Of a DNA stretch of 64,000 bases, positions 50,397-62,900 are shown piece by piece. The stretch is from the NCBI GenBank assembly GCA_003344405.1, contig NOWV01000186.1, positions 90,943-154,942 on the forward strand. Reading direction: 5' to 3'. The DNA comes from Trichoplax sp. H2 (lineage: Eukaryota > Placozoa > Uniplacotomia > Trichoplacea). The notes under the pieces are model-generated. The model ran no database searches. It saw only the letters and a program-made list of their open reading frames with translations, and was not told the origin of the DNA. The translations under genes and the position numbers were made by a program. Positions within the stretch are counted from its first letter, which is position 1, and each line of letters begins with the position of its first letter.

Positions 50397-53300
50397 ATGG
50401 CTGGAACGACTTCTGTTGAGATTCCTTTACACGATTCCGATGAGGTAAACGAGTAATTTTGCTTAATTATGATTCCAACGACCTCGATTTTACCTTTTAT
50501 TCTTCGATCTGTCTTTCATGCCAATGCTATTAGTCGTAGCAGTAACAAGAACGACAGAATACGATTCCGTTATTCTAATGTTTGAGAATGTAGTCAACAC
50601 GAATGGATGCATATTGTATCAACGCAGTAATGCGGTTTCAGTCATCAAAATTAGCATAGTCTAAACTAGTCTAAACATCAGTTTTGAATTGCTTATTTAC
50701 ACTATACTAGATTGATTGTGTACTAATAGAAAGCTATCTTTTGCAATGCACGGATTAAAGTCCTCATTTTGTAGCTGGAGTTTATTTAAAACATAGACAA
50801 TGTCATTCAACCGGTTACATACTGTACAACTCCCCATGATAGGTAATCGAATTGGATTTCGATCAACTTCCTGATGGTGGTGAATGCCTCGCAATCCTGA
50901 AAGAAGAAAGACCCCAACTTCGTATATGGAATGTTCTAGCTGTAAGTAGGATTGATTTAGTTGATCGAATGGTGATATACGACAACATTGATCTTATCCT
51001 ACCCATAATTGCGTAACATTTTTACAAGTTTTCGTTGATTCTTCATGCAATTGACGTACTGTATTCTCAGCAATTTGTTGTGAAACGTTTTCCTCCTTAC
51101 CTTACTTGTTTACAAGATTAAATCCTCTTTTGTTTATCATTGCATATGTGCAGCAACAGTATTACAAACTAGGAGAGCAAGATGCTTTCTTGTCTATGTT
51201 GGAAACTGCTACGACAGGTTAGTAAATTGCTGTGTTATACTGTAAATGCCCTTTGTCTCCTTGTGTTTGTAATAGTATGGATTAATGATGCGTTCATAAA
51301 TGGCAGAAGCGACAATGAGCTACGACGATAGCGATAAAGACTTGATGACAACTTTAGATAGTTTAGCCAACTACTACGTAGAATTGGGCAAAAAAGCAAA
51401 TAATAAAGATCTAACGAGAGATTATTTTGCCAAGGTTGGGTTGCATTACACTGTATAGTGTATATCTTGATTAATTAAAAATTCATTTTTGGCAATAGTT
51501 ATTAGTGCTATAATTTTTCTACAAGCGGCTCAGAATTCATAAACTAAAAATTTCGCTTATATTTACTAAATGAATATCTACTGTTAAATTACTTGTGTAG
51601 GCCGCTCAATTGTTTGGTAAAGGCGACAAAATTATCATGCATCACGAGGTTATTTCTTGTTTCTCATCGGCAAATAATTTGCGTATTCATCGATCGCTAG
51701 AATTCAGCGTCATTGAAATAATTCCACAATCTATCACTATAATCTCATTGTTTCTATTTGTTTCTATTTTAATTGATATTAAAATCGTGATTGATGAGAT
51801 GTGTGTAATAATAGGGGCATTTAGTAAGTCGTGGATGTTTTTACCTGGCTGATGGAAAATTGGAACAAGCTGAAACACAATTCAATTTCGTTCTGACGCA
51901 AGTAAATTCATAGCATAGTAATGATATTGATATTATTGGTCTTTAGGTTACACCCATGTCTTACTAAAAGCAGTAATAGCGGTGCAATATATTAAACTAT
52001 GTTATTATTACCCTTCCCTTATTCCAGTTAAACAAGCAAAATCCTCCAGCCTTATTAGGTATTGTTATGCTGGATAATATGAATGCCTTCATATTTATAC
52101 TGTAAAAATGGTCAATTAAATTTACTTGCATGCCGGAAAAATTTTTATTACTATAGGCAAAGCTAGTATACTTTTCAGTCGAAAGGATTATAACGGTGCT
52201 CTTAGCCTATATAAAGAAGTTTTAAAATTAAAGCCGGAGACATGTCGAGGTGTTAACGTGTATCACTTTTGATACTTGAATACCGTATTGTTTTGTATGC
52301 AATCGATATGTTAACACCCGCTTTATTATCAACTTTACAGCTGATGTTCGTCTAGGAATTGGACATTGCTATGCAAAGCTAAACAAACTCAACTTGGCAA
52401 GGTAAGCCTGAGTCTTTAACCACATTTACTGATCTCATGAGATATACATAAAGTGGCACAGTTGCTAAAGTATAACCAATAAACGTTATAATAATGCTAT
52501 TATCTTTTATATATTTTCACTGACAAAAAATTTCGTAGGCGAGCATTCGAAAGAGCATTACAACTCGATCCTAGATGTGTTGGAGCGATGGTTGCTTTAG
52601 CTGTTTTGGAACTGAACAATAACAGGGTAAATGCAATAGTTCTATTTTATTTACGGTTAATTCAAATTCAAATTTGCTAATTTCGGTAATGACAAATTTA
52701 GAAACGATAATATACATGATAAGTTTGATATGATGCATAAATGTGCAGTATTTACACTTAACATTTAAAAATTTTTTATAGGCTGAATCTATTAGGAATG
52801 GGGTTGATTTATTATCACGTGCTTATACAATCGATCAAACAAACGCTATGGTGTTGAATCACCTAGCCAACCATTTCTTCTATAAAAAAGATTTTAATAA
52901 AGTTCAACATTTAGCTCTACATGCTTTCCATAGTACGAACGTCGAACCTATCCAAGCCGAAAGCTGCTATCAACTAGCTAGAGTTTTCCATTCGATGCAA
53001 GATTACGATCAAGCTTTTAAATATTATTATCAAGCTACTCAATTTGCCGATAGTAATTACGTTTTACCACATTTTGGTCTAGGCCAATTATATCTTACTC
53101 GTAACGATTCAGCTAATGCGGCTAGTTCATTTGAAAAAGTACTTAAAGTCCAGAGTGATAACTATGAAAGTATGAAAATTTTAGGATCTATATATGCACG
53201 CTCTAATAACGAAGAAAAGCGAGAAAGAGCTAAAATTTTATTACAAAAAGCAACCACTCAACATCCTGACGACATAGAAGCTTGGATTGAATTAGCAGGT

Positions 53301-56300
53301 ATACTAGAAGGTTCAGATATTCAAGGGGCACTTTCAGCATATGGTACATCTTCACGACTTTTACAAGAGACTCTTGAAACCGATATACCTCCAGAAATAT
53401 TAAACAATGCAGCTGCATTACACTTCCAGTTAGGTAATTTTTTAGAAGCTATGAAAAACTTTAGTGCCGCATTGGAACGAGCTAAATTAGAAGCAAACGA
53501 ATCAACCGAAGGTTCATCTTATTTCAATACTATATCAGTTACTATAACATATAACGTCGCTCGTTTACACGAAGCATTGTGTGAACATGATGAAGCAGAA
53601 AAGTTATATAAGCAAATCCTTAAAGATCATCCTAATTATATCGATTGTTATCTTCGATTGGGATGTATGGCTCGCGATAAGGGTCACTTTTATGAAGCTT
53701 CAGATTGGTACACCGAAGCACTTGTTATAGAAAGGGAGCATAAAGATACATGGTCTTTAATTGGAAATTTACACATGATGAAGCAAGAATGGGGTCCGGC
53801 CCAGAAAAAGTACGAGCGTATTTTAAATCAAAACAAAGACGATACTTACGGTCTTGTAGCTATGGGAAATATATGGTTACAGACATTATATCAACCTACA
53901 AAGGACCCAGACAAGGTTTTAAAAATCGCGAGTTGTAATGAAATATTAATACCTACTGTATTTTAATAAGAGCCATATTGATGTTACTTATTTTTTATAT
54001 TATACTAGAATAGACGTCATCGCGATCGCGCGTTGAGTCTATATAAGCAGGTAATTCGACTCGATCCACGAAATATTTATGCCGCTAATGGTATCGGTGC
54101 CGTATTAGCACAGAGTAGTTTTCATCAAGAATCTCGAGAAATTTTTGCTCAGGTAGATTAATATAGAATTATTGATTTGTAATTTAATAAGTTTACAAAG
54201 TTTTGAAGTTAATATACAATGTATTACTGTACTTTTAATAGGTCCGCGAAGCTACTGCCGACATGTTCGACGTATGGCTAAATCTCGCTCATGTTTACAC
54301 TGAACAGAAGCAATATTCGACAGCAATTCAAATGGTACTCAATAATTTAGCATTGCTATATCGAGTTTGATAGTGACGAAGATGAAAATTAGTGTCATTT
54401 TAGTATTGCGAAAATTTAACCAGCTATGTGATGTAATTTCTTTTAGTATCAGAACTGTATCAAGAGGTTCGGAAAGAATCAAAGTACGGAAGTACTGCTA
54501 TATCTAGCTAGAGTATTCTTTAAGGATGGTAGATTACAAAATTGTAAAAGTGCTCTTGTTAAGGTAATAAACAATTGCTCGATCATGTTTGTACAATGCA
54601 ATTGCTATAGATTCGAAATTGTAATAGCCTTTGACGCTTTTAAAAATAATGGATTAAAATTTAATTACAACCTTAGGCCTGCCACGTTGCCCCGCAGGAA
54701 ACCCTACTCTTGTTTGACGTTTGCTTAGTCTTACAGCGTATAGCAACAGTTTCTCTAAAAGATGAAAATAGTAACCTCAAGGACGTTCAAGAAGCTGTTG
54801 ATCAACTAAAATTAGCTCACAGGTGCTGCCATTGAGTAAAAATAATTCTTACATGATGTAATTGCTAACGATTCTTAAATTTACAGATACTTTACATTTT
54901 TGAGTAAAGTCGGAGACAAATCGAAATTCGATCTTAATCAGGCTCAATTGGAAGCACGGTATAGTTTATAATAAATACAGTGTATAGAATTAATATTGGT
55001 GTCAGTAATTAAGAAAATCCTTTCTTTTACTTGGTATCACAGCCAATGTGTAGATCTATTAAGCCAGGCTAAGTATCATGTGTCCAGGGCAAAGAAGAAG
55101 CAAGATGAAGAACTTGAATTAATTCGTAAGCAGGAGGAAGAACACCAAGCCTATCTAGAGAAAAGAAAGGCTGAAGAGGTTGGTTTGATTACCGTGAACC
55201 ACATTCTAGTTTGTTGCCAAGAGTAATTTAAATGTTCAAATAGATACAACGCCAAAAAGAAGAGGAAGTAAAGAACAAGTCCATTAATGAAAAACGTAGC
55301 CAATTTATTGAAGCGACCAAGAAACTCTTAGTTTTTGAAGCGGATACTTCTAGTGCTGCGAAAATTTCGGGTCGCCGAGCTAAGGTATGAATACTTTAGA
55401 TAATGTAGCTCGAGCTCATATAACTGTTGTCCGATGCAGATACTGTATGTAACGTTAAATAATTTTATTGCTCTTGATCAAAGAAACAAGATGACGATTT
55501 CATAAGTGATGGAGAGCAGAGTGAAGAAGACGTTACTGAACCTAAGCCTAAACGGTATCTTCTAAGTTTAATTTTAATCTATTTGTGTAAGTATTTAGGC
55601 GATTAATATTATTTTATGCTCATAATAGCAAAAAAGCGAAAGACAAAGGTGTTCGAGTCAAAAAACGACCGCGAAAACGTAAAGCACCGGCTGCAGTCAA
55701 GGAAAGGTCTGCCAGAAAAAAACGTAAAGCTATTTCAAAAGAAATTATTTCGGATATCTCAGATAGTTCTGACGCTGATGACTCCGGACAGTTACATATT
55801 GTTGGTGAAGATGAGTGAGTTTTAATGACGTTAATGATATGAATTAAAAAGTTGATATTATAGCTGCCTTAGATTTTACCTTAGAAAGAAGATGCTTGTG
55901 CTAAATCTTTTCCTATTTCTGTGTATATAATAAATAGAGAGGAATCAGATAAATCTAATCTTTCGGATGAAAAGGAAGCAAGCTTTTCTGAAGAAGAAGA
56001 TGAAGATGATGATGAAGTAGATTTTTCGCCACCGAAGGAAACTTCTACCAAGAGAAAGCAACGTAATATGATAGCAGAAACGGTGGATGAATCAAGCTTG
56101 TTAGGTGATGAAGACGAAAATGTAGCACCATCTGTTAGAAAATCTCTTAGGGCAACTACAAATGCATTATTCTCATCTTCGTAAGTATCATTATAAAATA
56201 TCGAATATTTTCTTTATACCTTCGGCTAATATTAATTTGTAGTCGTATTACTGAAGATAAGTTGGTAATGTTATATTATGCAATGCATTTACTTTAGGGA

Positions 56301-56310
56301 TGAGGATTAA
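50397..56310 (+). CDS. CTR9: CTR9-1: Paf1 complex subunit CTR9, complete copy (1080 aa)
   Basis: Twenty-two exons assemble to 3243 bp: 50397-50444, 50843-50941, 51154-51217, 51307-51434, 51601-51648, 51815-51901, 52028-52058, 52157-52249, 52341-52401, 52539-52626, 52782-53915, 54009-54152, 54242-54334, 54447-54563, 54677-54822, 54887-54958, 55043-55178, 55244-55384, 55484-55554, 55629-55814, 55938-56180 and 56298-56310. The order of TPR blocks is that of CTR9: [10 protein letters not shown] near the N-terminus, [56 protein letters not shown], and a KRK/acidic tail ending FSSSDED. CTR9 is the TPR scaffold of Paf1C, acting in transcription elongation and the histone marks that accompany it, in the nucleus. 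The length is slightly below vertebrate CTR9 (about 1170), mostly from a shorter tail. All introns are small and no defect is visible. Confidence 0.95.
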
Positions 56311-56750
56311 TATGATCACAAAGTCCAATAACATCACCTTAGAATGCTAGAGTATCCTATCGTTCATTCATCCATCATGACGATCTTGAATTATTGGCTA
56401 ATAAAAGTTATGAGCTATTGCCGTGCGAATATTACATGACTGTAAAAAATCCATTGCATGAAAAGTGGGTATTTTTATTTTTAAATTTTCATGGGTAAAT
56501 TGCTTGAATTGATATCAAACCTACCGATAAGTAAGAATGATATCATCAACATACGAGGTAAACTTTGACTGCGATAACTTGTGCTTTGTGCCGTGGATCG
56601 ACCACTTCTTAGTTTTTAGATATTTTTAAATGAAACCCCCACTAAATACGCAAATATCAATGTCGCGTTGTGGTAAGCAGCAGCCATATTGGTAAATATT
56701 GCAATAATAAATACGTGTATCTTTTAAATGGAATAGAATGCAAACATTCG

Positions 56751-56775
56751 ATATATATATATATATATATATATA
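56751..56775. repeat. (AT)n microsatellite
   Basis: About twelve uninterrupted AT dinucleotides form a simple-sequence repeat downstream of CTR9-1. Confidence 0.95.
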
Positions 56776-57281
56776 GTATTTAAAACTTAAATTTTATGTG
56801 GTAAATATTTGTAAAAAGCATGAAACTCAATCTTGTATCACTGTCTGTAAAAAATTGTGCACTTTTGTCGTTATAAAGTTCTTATTCATTTGTGAACTTG
56901 ATGTATTTGCTCTTATTACTGATCTATATTTTCCGTATCTTCCTTCTATTATGGTAGCACGTATTGTTAAAGATTGTAGCATACCTTGATTACTTTTATA
57001 GAGCTACGCAATATTATAATGTCTGACAAAATGAGTAATTTATATCTACAATCTGATGTAGCTCTTCAATTGAAATACGCAATAAAATTTGGCACCTATA
57101 GATATTTTATAATACATATCATAATGATTTATTGATAGTCTGCGCGTATTATTTTACCAACAGAAAAATTCTCTTTCAATCTTCAATTTAAGCTTCACAA
57201 ATGCTTCACTAATAGTAAAGATTTTTTTTAAATCTCCATTTTTAGCGTCACAGTCTATGTCATAATTAAGCATATAATTAG

Positions 57282-57348
57282 CACTATGGTACAAATTCGG
57301 CAACATGGAGTATGATATACTCCATGTTGCCGAATTTTGTCCATAGTG
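57282..57348. repeat. Long near-perfect palindrome (hairpin-forming)
   Basis: Two perfect 21-bp inverted arms lie at 57293-57313 and 57317-57337 around a 3-bp spacer (GAT). The arm core is GGCAACATGGAGTAT. Pairing continues outward almost perfectly: CACTATGG at 57282 faces CCATAGTG, which ends at 57348. It lies in noncoding sequence between the CTR9 copies and is unlike a bacterial terminator in context. It could be a short foldback element or a small-RNA precursor. Confidence 0.9.
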
Positions 57349-57935
57349 TATAATACGTAGAATCATGGGCGCTCTTAAATATTTTCAAAGCAATAAAGAC
57401 CTCTTTAAATCTCCATTTTTAGTTTCATAATCCCTATAGTAGCGGAGTGTAAGTAGAAGACTCATGCAGAAAAGATCAATTAGAATTTCATTTCATTTCA
57501 TGTTGAACTTCATGTGCATCGCTCATGCAGAGGAAGTCTTTACTGTACTAATCATTGCACTGAAGTTATAAATAGTTTCTATGCTGGTGCAATGCTGCAG
57601 ACTATACCTTATTCTGTACAAGTTTACTAAACCTTAATTAAGTTAGGCCTATGAACTTAAGATAAAAATCTGCATTTATTATAATATTTAAAAAGGTCCG
57701 TGTAAGCTAGTCTGTCATTAGCCACCGTTTTCATTACAACTCAATGAATTAAATCTCCATTTTTAGCTTGATGAGAGCCGTGTATAGTCGTTATATTTTT
57801 ATCATACATAGTACAGTAAGGTATTGCAAGATTTTTCAATATATTGCATTATTTTACTGTTATTAAAAAAGATTGCTACATGGTGACTTTTGACGAAATC
57901 TCCTATGTTAGTAATGTCTAGTAATACGCGTACAA

Positions 57936-58230
57936 TTTAGGCGGATTACTCCAGTCTACCGTTGAGCTTTTTTTTCTCCTTTACTCATAATAATTTACAA
58001 TTAACAGAATCCCGTCTTACTTGTATAGTGCTTTTGTATTTAATTATCGGAATATTAGCCCATTCGACTTTTAAATAAATTATATTAGGCGGATTGCTCT
58101 AGTCTACCGTTGAGCTTTTTGCTCCTTTGCTCATAATAATTTGCAAGTAGCAGAATCCCGTCTTACTTGTATAGTGCTTTTGTATTTATTTGTCGGAATA
58201 CTAGCTCATTCAACTTATAAATCGATTAAT
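57936..58230. repeat. Two-copy tandem duplication, 148-bp period
   Basis: Copies start at about 57937 and 58085 with TTAGGCGGATT, followed in both by CAGTCTACCGTTGAGCTTTT or its variant, CATAATAATTT, and the long shared stretch through CAGAATCCCGTCTTACTTG to TCGGAATA. Divergence is low compared with most repeats in the window, so this is a fairly recent duplication. Confidence 0.85.
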
Positions 58231-58479
58231 AATAATAGTACAGTATATTTAGCAGTCCAAACAGCACATCTACGCAAAATATGACGAGTGAGACATTATC
58301 CGTATACCTTGGTAAAAGGTTCGAAATCTTTCCAATACAACTGCGTTTTCTGATACCGCATATCAAAGAAATGGACAGCAAACAGGATTTGTAGGGAAAT
58401 CAAAAACGTTGATAGGAATTACTACAGCATAACCAGCACTTTTGTTGCACCGGGGTAGAAGCCATTTTATTGCAATTTT

Positions 58480-59500
58480 TTACAGTCAATCCAATTGTAG
58501 GCCAAGTGAATCAAACGGTAGAAGGCATTTTAATGCTCAATATCGAATTTATTCATCATAAAGACAATTTTTGGATCAATAATATAATGTAACTTTTTTT
58601 ATAGTTAATCCGGTAGAGTATGGTAAACTAAGCAGGTTCTACTGTTTTACAGTAAAATACAAAAATAGATTGAGCAGGGGCCAGTAAGTGAAAGAAATGG
58701 ATTAAGTAGACCAAATGGTATAAGGCATTTTATTGCCCAATTTTTCAATGATCTACAGTCACTTTTCTAGTTATTCTAATGGTAGTCAAAACGGACCAGT
58801 AAAGAAAGGAATGGACTAAGTAGATCAAATAGTATAAGGTATTTGATATCCCAATTTTTCAATGATCTACAGTTAATCTGTTGCACTGTAATGGTAGACA
58901 AAGCAGACCCGTCAATGAAAGAAATGGACAAAGTCTATCAAATAATTTAAGGCATTTTATTGCCCAATTTTCAATGGTCTACAGTCACTTTTTTTTTATT
59001 GTTAATCTAATGAGAGACAGAGCAGACCAGTAAAAGAAAGAAATGGACTAAGTCGATCAAATAGTATAAGGCATTTTATTGCCTCATTTTTCAATGGTCA
59101 ACTTTCACTTTTTTTACAGTTAATCTACAGTCATGGTAGACAGAGCAGACCAGTAAAAGAAAGTAGTGGATCAAGCGAGCCAAATCCTAGGTACAATTGA
59201 TTTGATTCGGTATAAGCAATAAGGTATTTCAATCTGTTGTACTGTAATGGTAGACAAAGTAGACCAGTAAATGAAAGAAATGGTCTAAGTCGATCAAATA
59301 GTTTAAGGCATTTTATTGCCTCATTTTTCAATGGTCAACTTTCACTTTTTTTTACACTTAATCAACAGTAATGGTAGACAGAGCAGATCAGTAAAAGAAA
59401 GTAGTGGATCAAGCGAGCCAAATCCTAGGTACAATTGATTTAGTTCGGTATAAGCAATAAGGAATTTCATTGCAACCATTTTGGATCAATAATTATAATT
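58480..59500. repeat. Tandem array of about 130 bp with higher-order copies
   Basis: Seven to eight diverged units contain GGTAGACAAAGCAGACCAGT or variants, AAAGAAATGGA, AAGGCATTTTATTGCC and TTTTTCAATGGTC. Two neighbouring stretches (about 59085-59235 and 59325-59475) are much closer to each other, sharing GTAGTGGATCAAGCGAGCCA and AATCCTAGGTACAATTGATT, which gives a second-level period of about 240 bp. Confidence 0.8.
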
Positions 59501-59932
59501 AATTAATTATTAATACTGTATAATCAGTTTTTTTTTACACTTAATCCAATATGGAGGACCAAGCAGAAGCTACTTAGCCATTACACGGTGTACCGTCCTG
59601 TCATAGTACTGTAAGCACCACTTAGTATGCGCAGTTGCGTAGGCAGAATACACACCTGATTGCAGTAGCTCAAAAAGTCAAGTTGCCAGGTATGAAATTG
59701 AATGATTAACTGCTTGGAGCTAGTGAGAAATTGCACCAATTTTTCCCCATTTATGATTGTCGAGGAAAAGGAAAGCTCTAATATTATCGTTTCAGTTTAT
59801 TCTGATAGATCAGGCTTGTATCAACTACGGTAGAAGAAGAAGGAATTATTGCGTAGTTTTGGTGGCACCACGTGCTGTCGCAATCACCGATTGAATCAAT
59901 AGCGCTTACTTGGATCGAAATAAAAATCCAAA

Positions 59933-62900
59933 ATGGCTGCCGTCAACTACATTGAAATCCCCTTACGTGATTCAGATGAGGTAAATGATTGCTGTAATTT
60001 AGCTCTTTCATTATTGTAGAGGTGTTTGTACTTATGTTCTATCTCGGTGAATGCATCGTATACGTATTAGAGATGCATTGAATAAAATATATCAGAAAAG
60101 GTTGAAATTTTCCGATACTGGATGTCATTCAATTTTGGAGAGTTATAGAATAATTATAATTCAATTCGTTCATAGTACATTCTATGCAGTCAACGGTATA
60201 GAATGATCCATACTTTAGCTACAGCTATGCATTCATCATAGTAATTTGGAAGTGGCTTTCTCTTATAATGGTAGACCTTCGTTCTCACTTCCCGTCCATC
60301 GATCTATCTACGGTATCTTGATCGATTGATCATCCTGTACCAACCACGAAAGAGTATACGAGTATCCTATAGAAACATTGTAATGGATGTTCAACAGGTT
60401 TACAATCTACAAACACAAAATCATCCACGTCCATTACTAGCCAACTTGTACGATTACAGTACTGTAGATCAAAAATACCTGGTGAAATACGAATTTCTAA
60501 CTAACAACGCGGCATTAAGAAAACTCTCTCTTTTATCCGAAAGTGAAACCGTGTATTATTAACTATTCTGCAGCATTACCTTAGCAACCGTTAGTGTAAA
60601 GTTAGTCGACAAACTGTAGGGATTCATGAGCACACTTTAGAAAATCAACATAATGTATCTCAATACGGCACTATGTACTAAGAAAATTGTTCCACGTATA
60701 CGCGTTGATCATAGTTTGTGGACTAGACATAACCTTGGAAAGGCAGCTTTAGCCAACTTTGAAAGGAAGTTATTTTACAACTGTAGGTATTCATTATTAC
60801 GTTACTGTACTTTCTATGTATCTGAATGTATTTTAACCAGATGAGAATAATAGAGAAATTGTAATAAGTCTCCATATATTAGCTCATTACGCTTCTATGA
60901 TATGTATATGTATTATATCACATATACGAATATATGTATACGTTGGTATAGCCATAAAACTGCCAAAGAAGCTTATTGTAATTATTAACTGTAGGTATTG
61001 ATTGCTATTTTACACTCTATGCATTTTAATCAACTTTAAAGTATTACTCGTATGTGCAAAATGAGAATGATAAATATCAGCTCAGATGTCTCCATATGGC
61101 TGTAATCTTACAGTATATCAATATAGGTGTATTATAATGGAGTTCTAGTATTTATTGTAGTTTTAAATTGCCAACCTAATGTAGCTTGATCTTGCAATTG
61201 TAGCCATTTTGCTCAACTATACAAGTCGTATCTGTTGCAGCTCATGGTTCGTAAACGTGAGAGCAACATACAATTGCCATACTTTATAAATATTGTAATG
61301 CACATGCAACGTATTTATAATATCCGATTGATTGTACGTCCATAGTGCGCGCATTTCTGCGTCGGTAGTACAATGTAATTCTTACTATAGCAGCTTCTAA
61401 TGCGGTTTTACTTTACAGCAGTAGATTTTGGGTTATTTCGTTTTAACCATAATAGTTAATCCATCAGAATCGAAATAAAGAATATATAGTATTTATTAAA
61501 TACATTGCAATTATATGGAATAAGCCTATAATCTCCGTCAACTGATCTATGTGCGGTATACTTGTTTAGTAAGACTACATTTTTAAACATATTATTCCAA
61601 TCTGTAAAAATTGAATAGGTCATCGAATTAGACCTTAATCAGCTTCCTCATGGTAACGAATCGTTGGCAATCTTAAGAGAAGAACGGCCCCAATTGCGTA
61701 TATGGAACATCCTTGCTGTATGTATGAGTTATTCATTGGATGGCAATTGCCCATTTACATCTCGTTCTGATAGTGTTAGCCACACAGATCTCATTACTTG
61801 ATATAAATCTGTTACCGCTATTATTATCATAGATAATAACGTGTAGTTATAATTTATACTTGAACGGCAAGTGAATTAGACGCGTATATATACAGTATAT
61901 TAATGTTATCCAACGGGAATACCTTTAGCAACAATACTACAAGCACGGTCAGCAAGATGCATTTTTATCCGTATTAGAAGCCGCTGTTGAGGGTAAGTCT
62001 CAATGCTATTACTAATTTTGAAGGAATAGTATGCAGCAACATCACGTCTTTATCAATATATCGAATAACAAAGTTAAACATATTAATAATTGCATTAAAT
62101 GTATCCCATACGTTAACTAATTTTTTGGCTAATGGCAGAGGCAGTAGTAGACTATCCTGATAGTGATCGAGACTTGATGACATCATTGGATAGCTTGGCA
62201 AATTATTTTGTTGAACTAGGCAAGAAAGCTAGTAATAAAGACCTTACTAGAGAGTTTTTCGGAAAGGTTTGTTTAGTATTTATACTGCAACCATACGAGT
62301 TCGCCCAGTTTTTAAGGGCTAATTTTCTTAATTCATTTTGCTAAGGTGTATGACAGCATTGAAATCCTAACTTAAAAAAATGGCCTTTTTAAATTAAATT
62401 TTATATAGTATTAATGAGATGATTGCAATCTTTGATTACCTGTGTAGGCTGCCCTACTGTTTAGTAAAGGCGATAAAATCATCATGCATCACGAGGTTAT
62501 TGATAGCTACTAATATCGTATATAAACTGAATCGTTCATTTGCTAGTTTAAAAAAGCGTAAAAATGACTCACAGTTTGCAAACAATGCATTTCGGAAATA
62601 TACAGTAGATAACCTTATATTGTAATTCTTTTAATCCATTAACTAAATTATTAAATTCCTATACAAACTTTGCCAAAGGGCCATCTCGTAAGCCGAGGGT
62701 GGTTTTATTTAGCTGATGGAAAATTTGAACAGGCCGAAGCACAGTTTAATTTCGTTTTAACCCAAGTATGACTATTAAGCATATACGCCGAGTGAATATG
62801 CATCACGTATTTATCTTATTGTTTCTATTTACTTGTAAAACACATAATTAAATCATCTGGACTAGACTAATTTTTATTATGTTCCTATCCCTTATAGCTG

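Larger units (their letters stand above)
56311..59932. other. Spacer between the two CTR9 copies
   Basis: There is no recognised gene in 3.6 kb. The spacer holds an (AT)n run at 56751-56775, a long hairpin at 57282-57348, a two-copy repeat at 57.94-58.23 kb and a longer array at 58.48-59.5 kb. The promoter of CTR9-2 must lie just left of 59933. A small minus-strand frame at 57154-57366 overlaps the hairpin and is not convincing. Confidence 0.55.
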
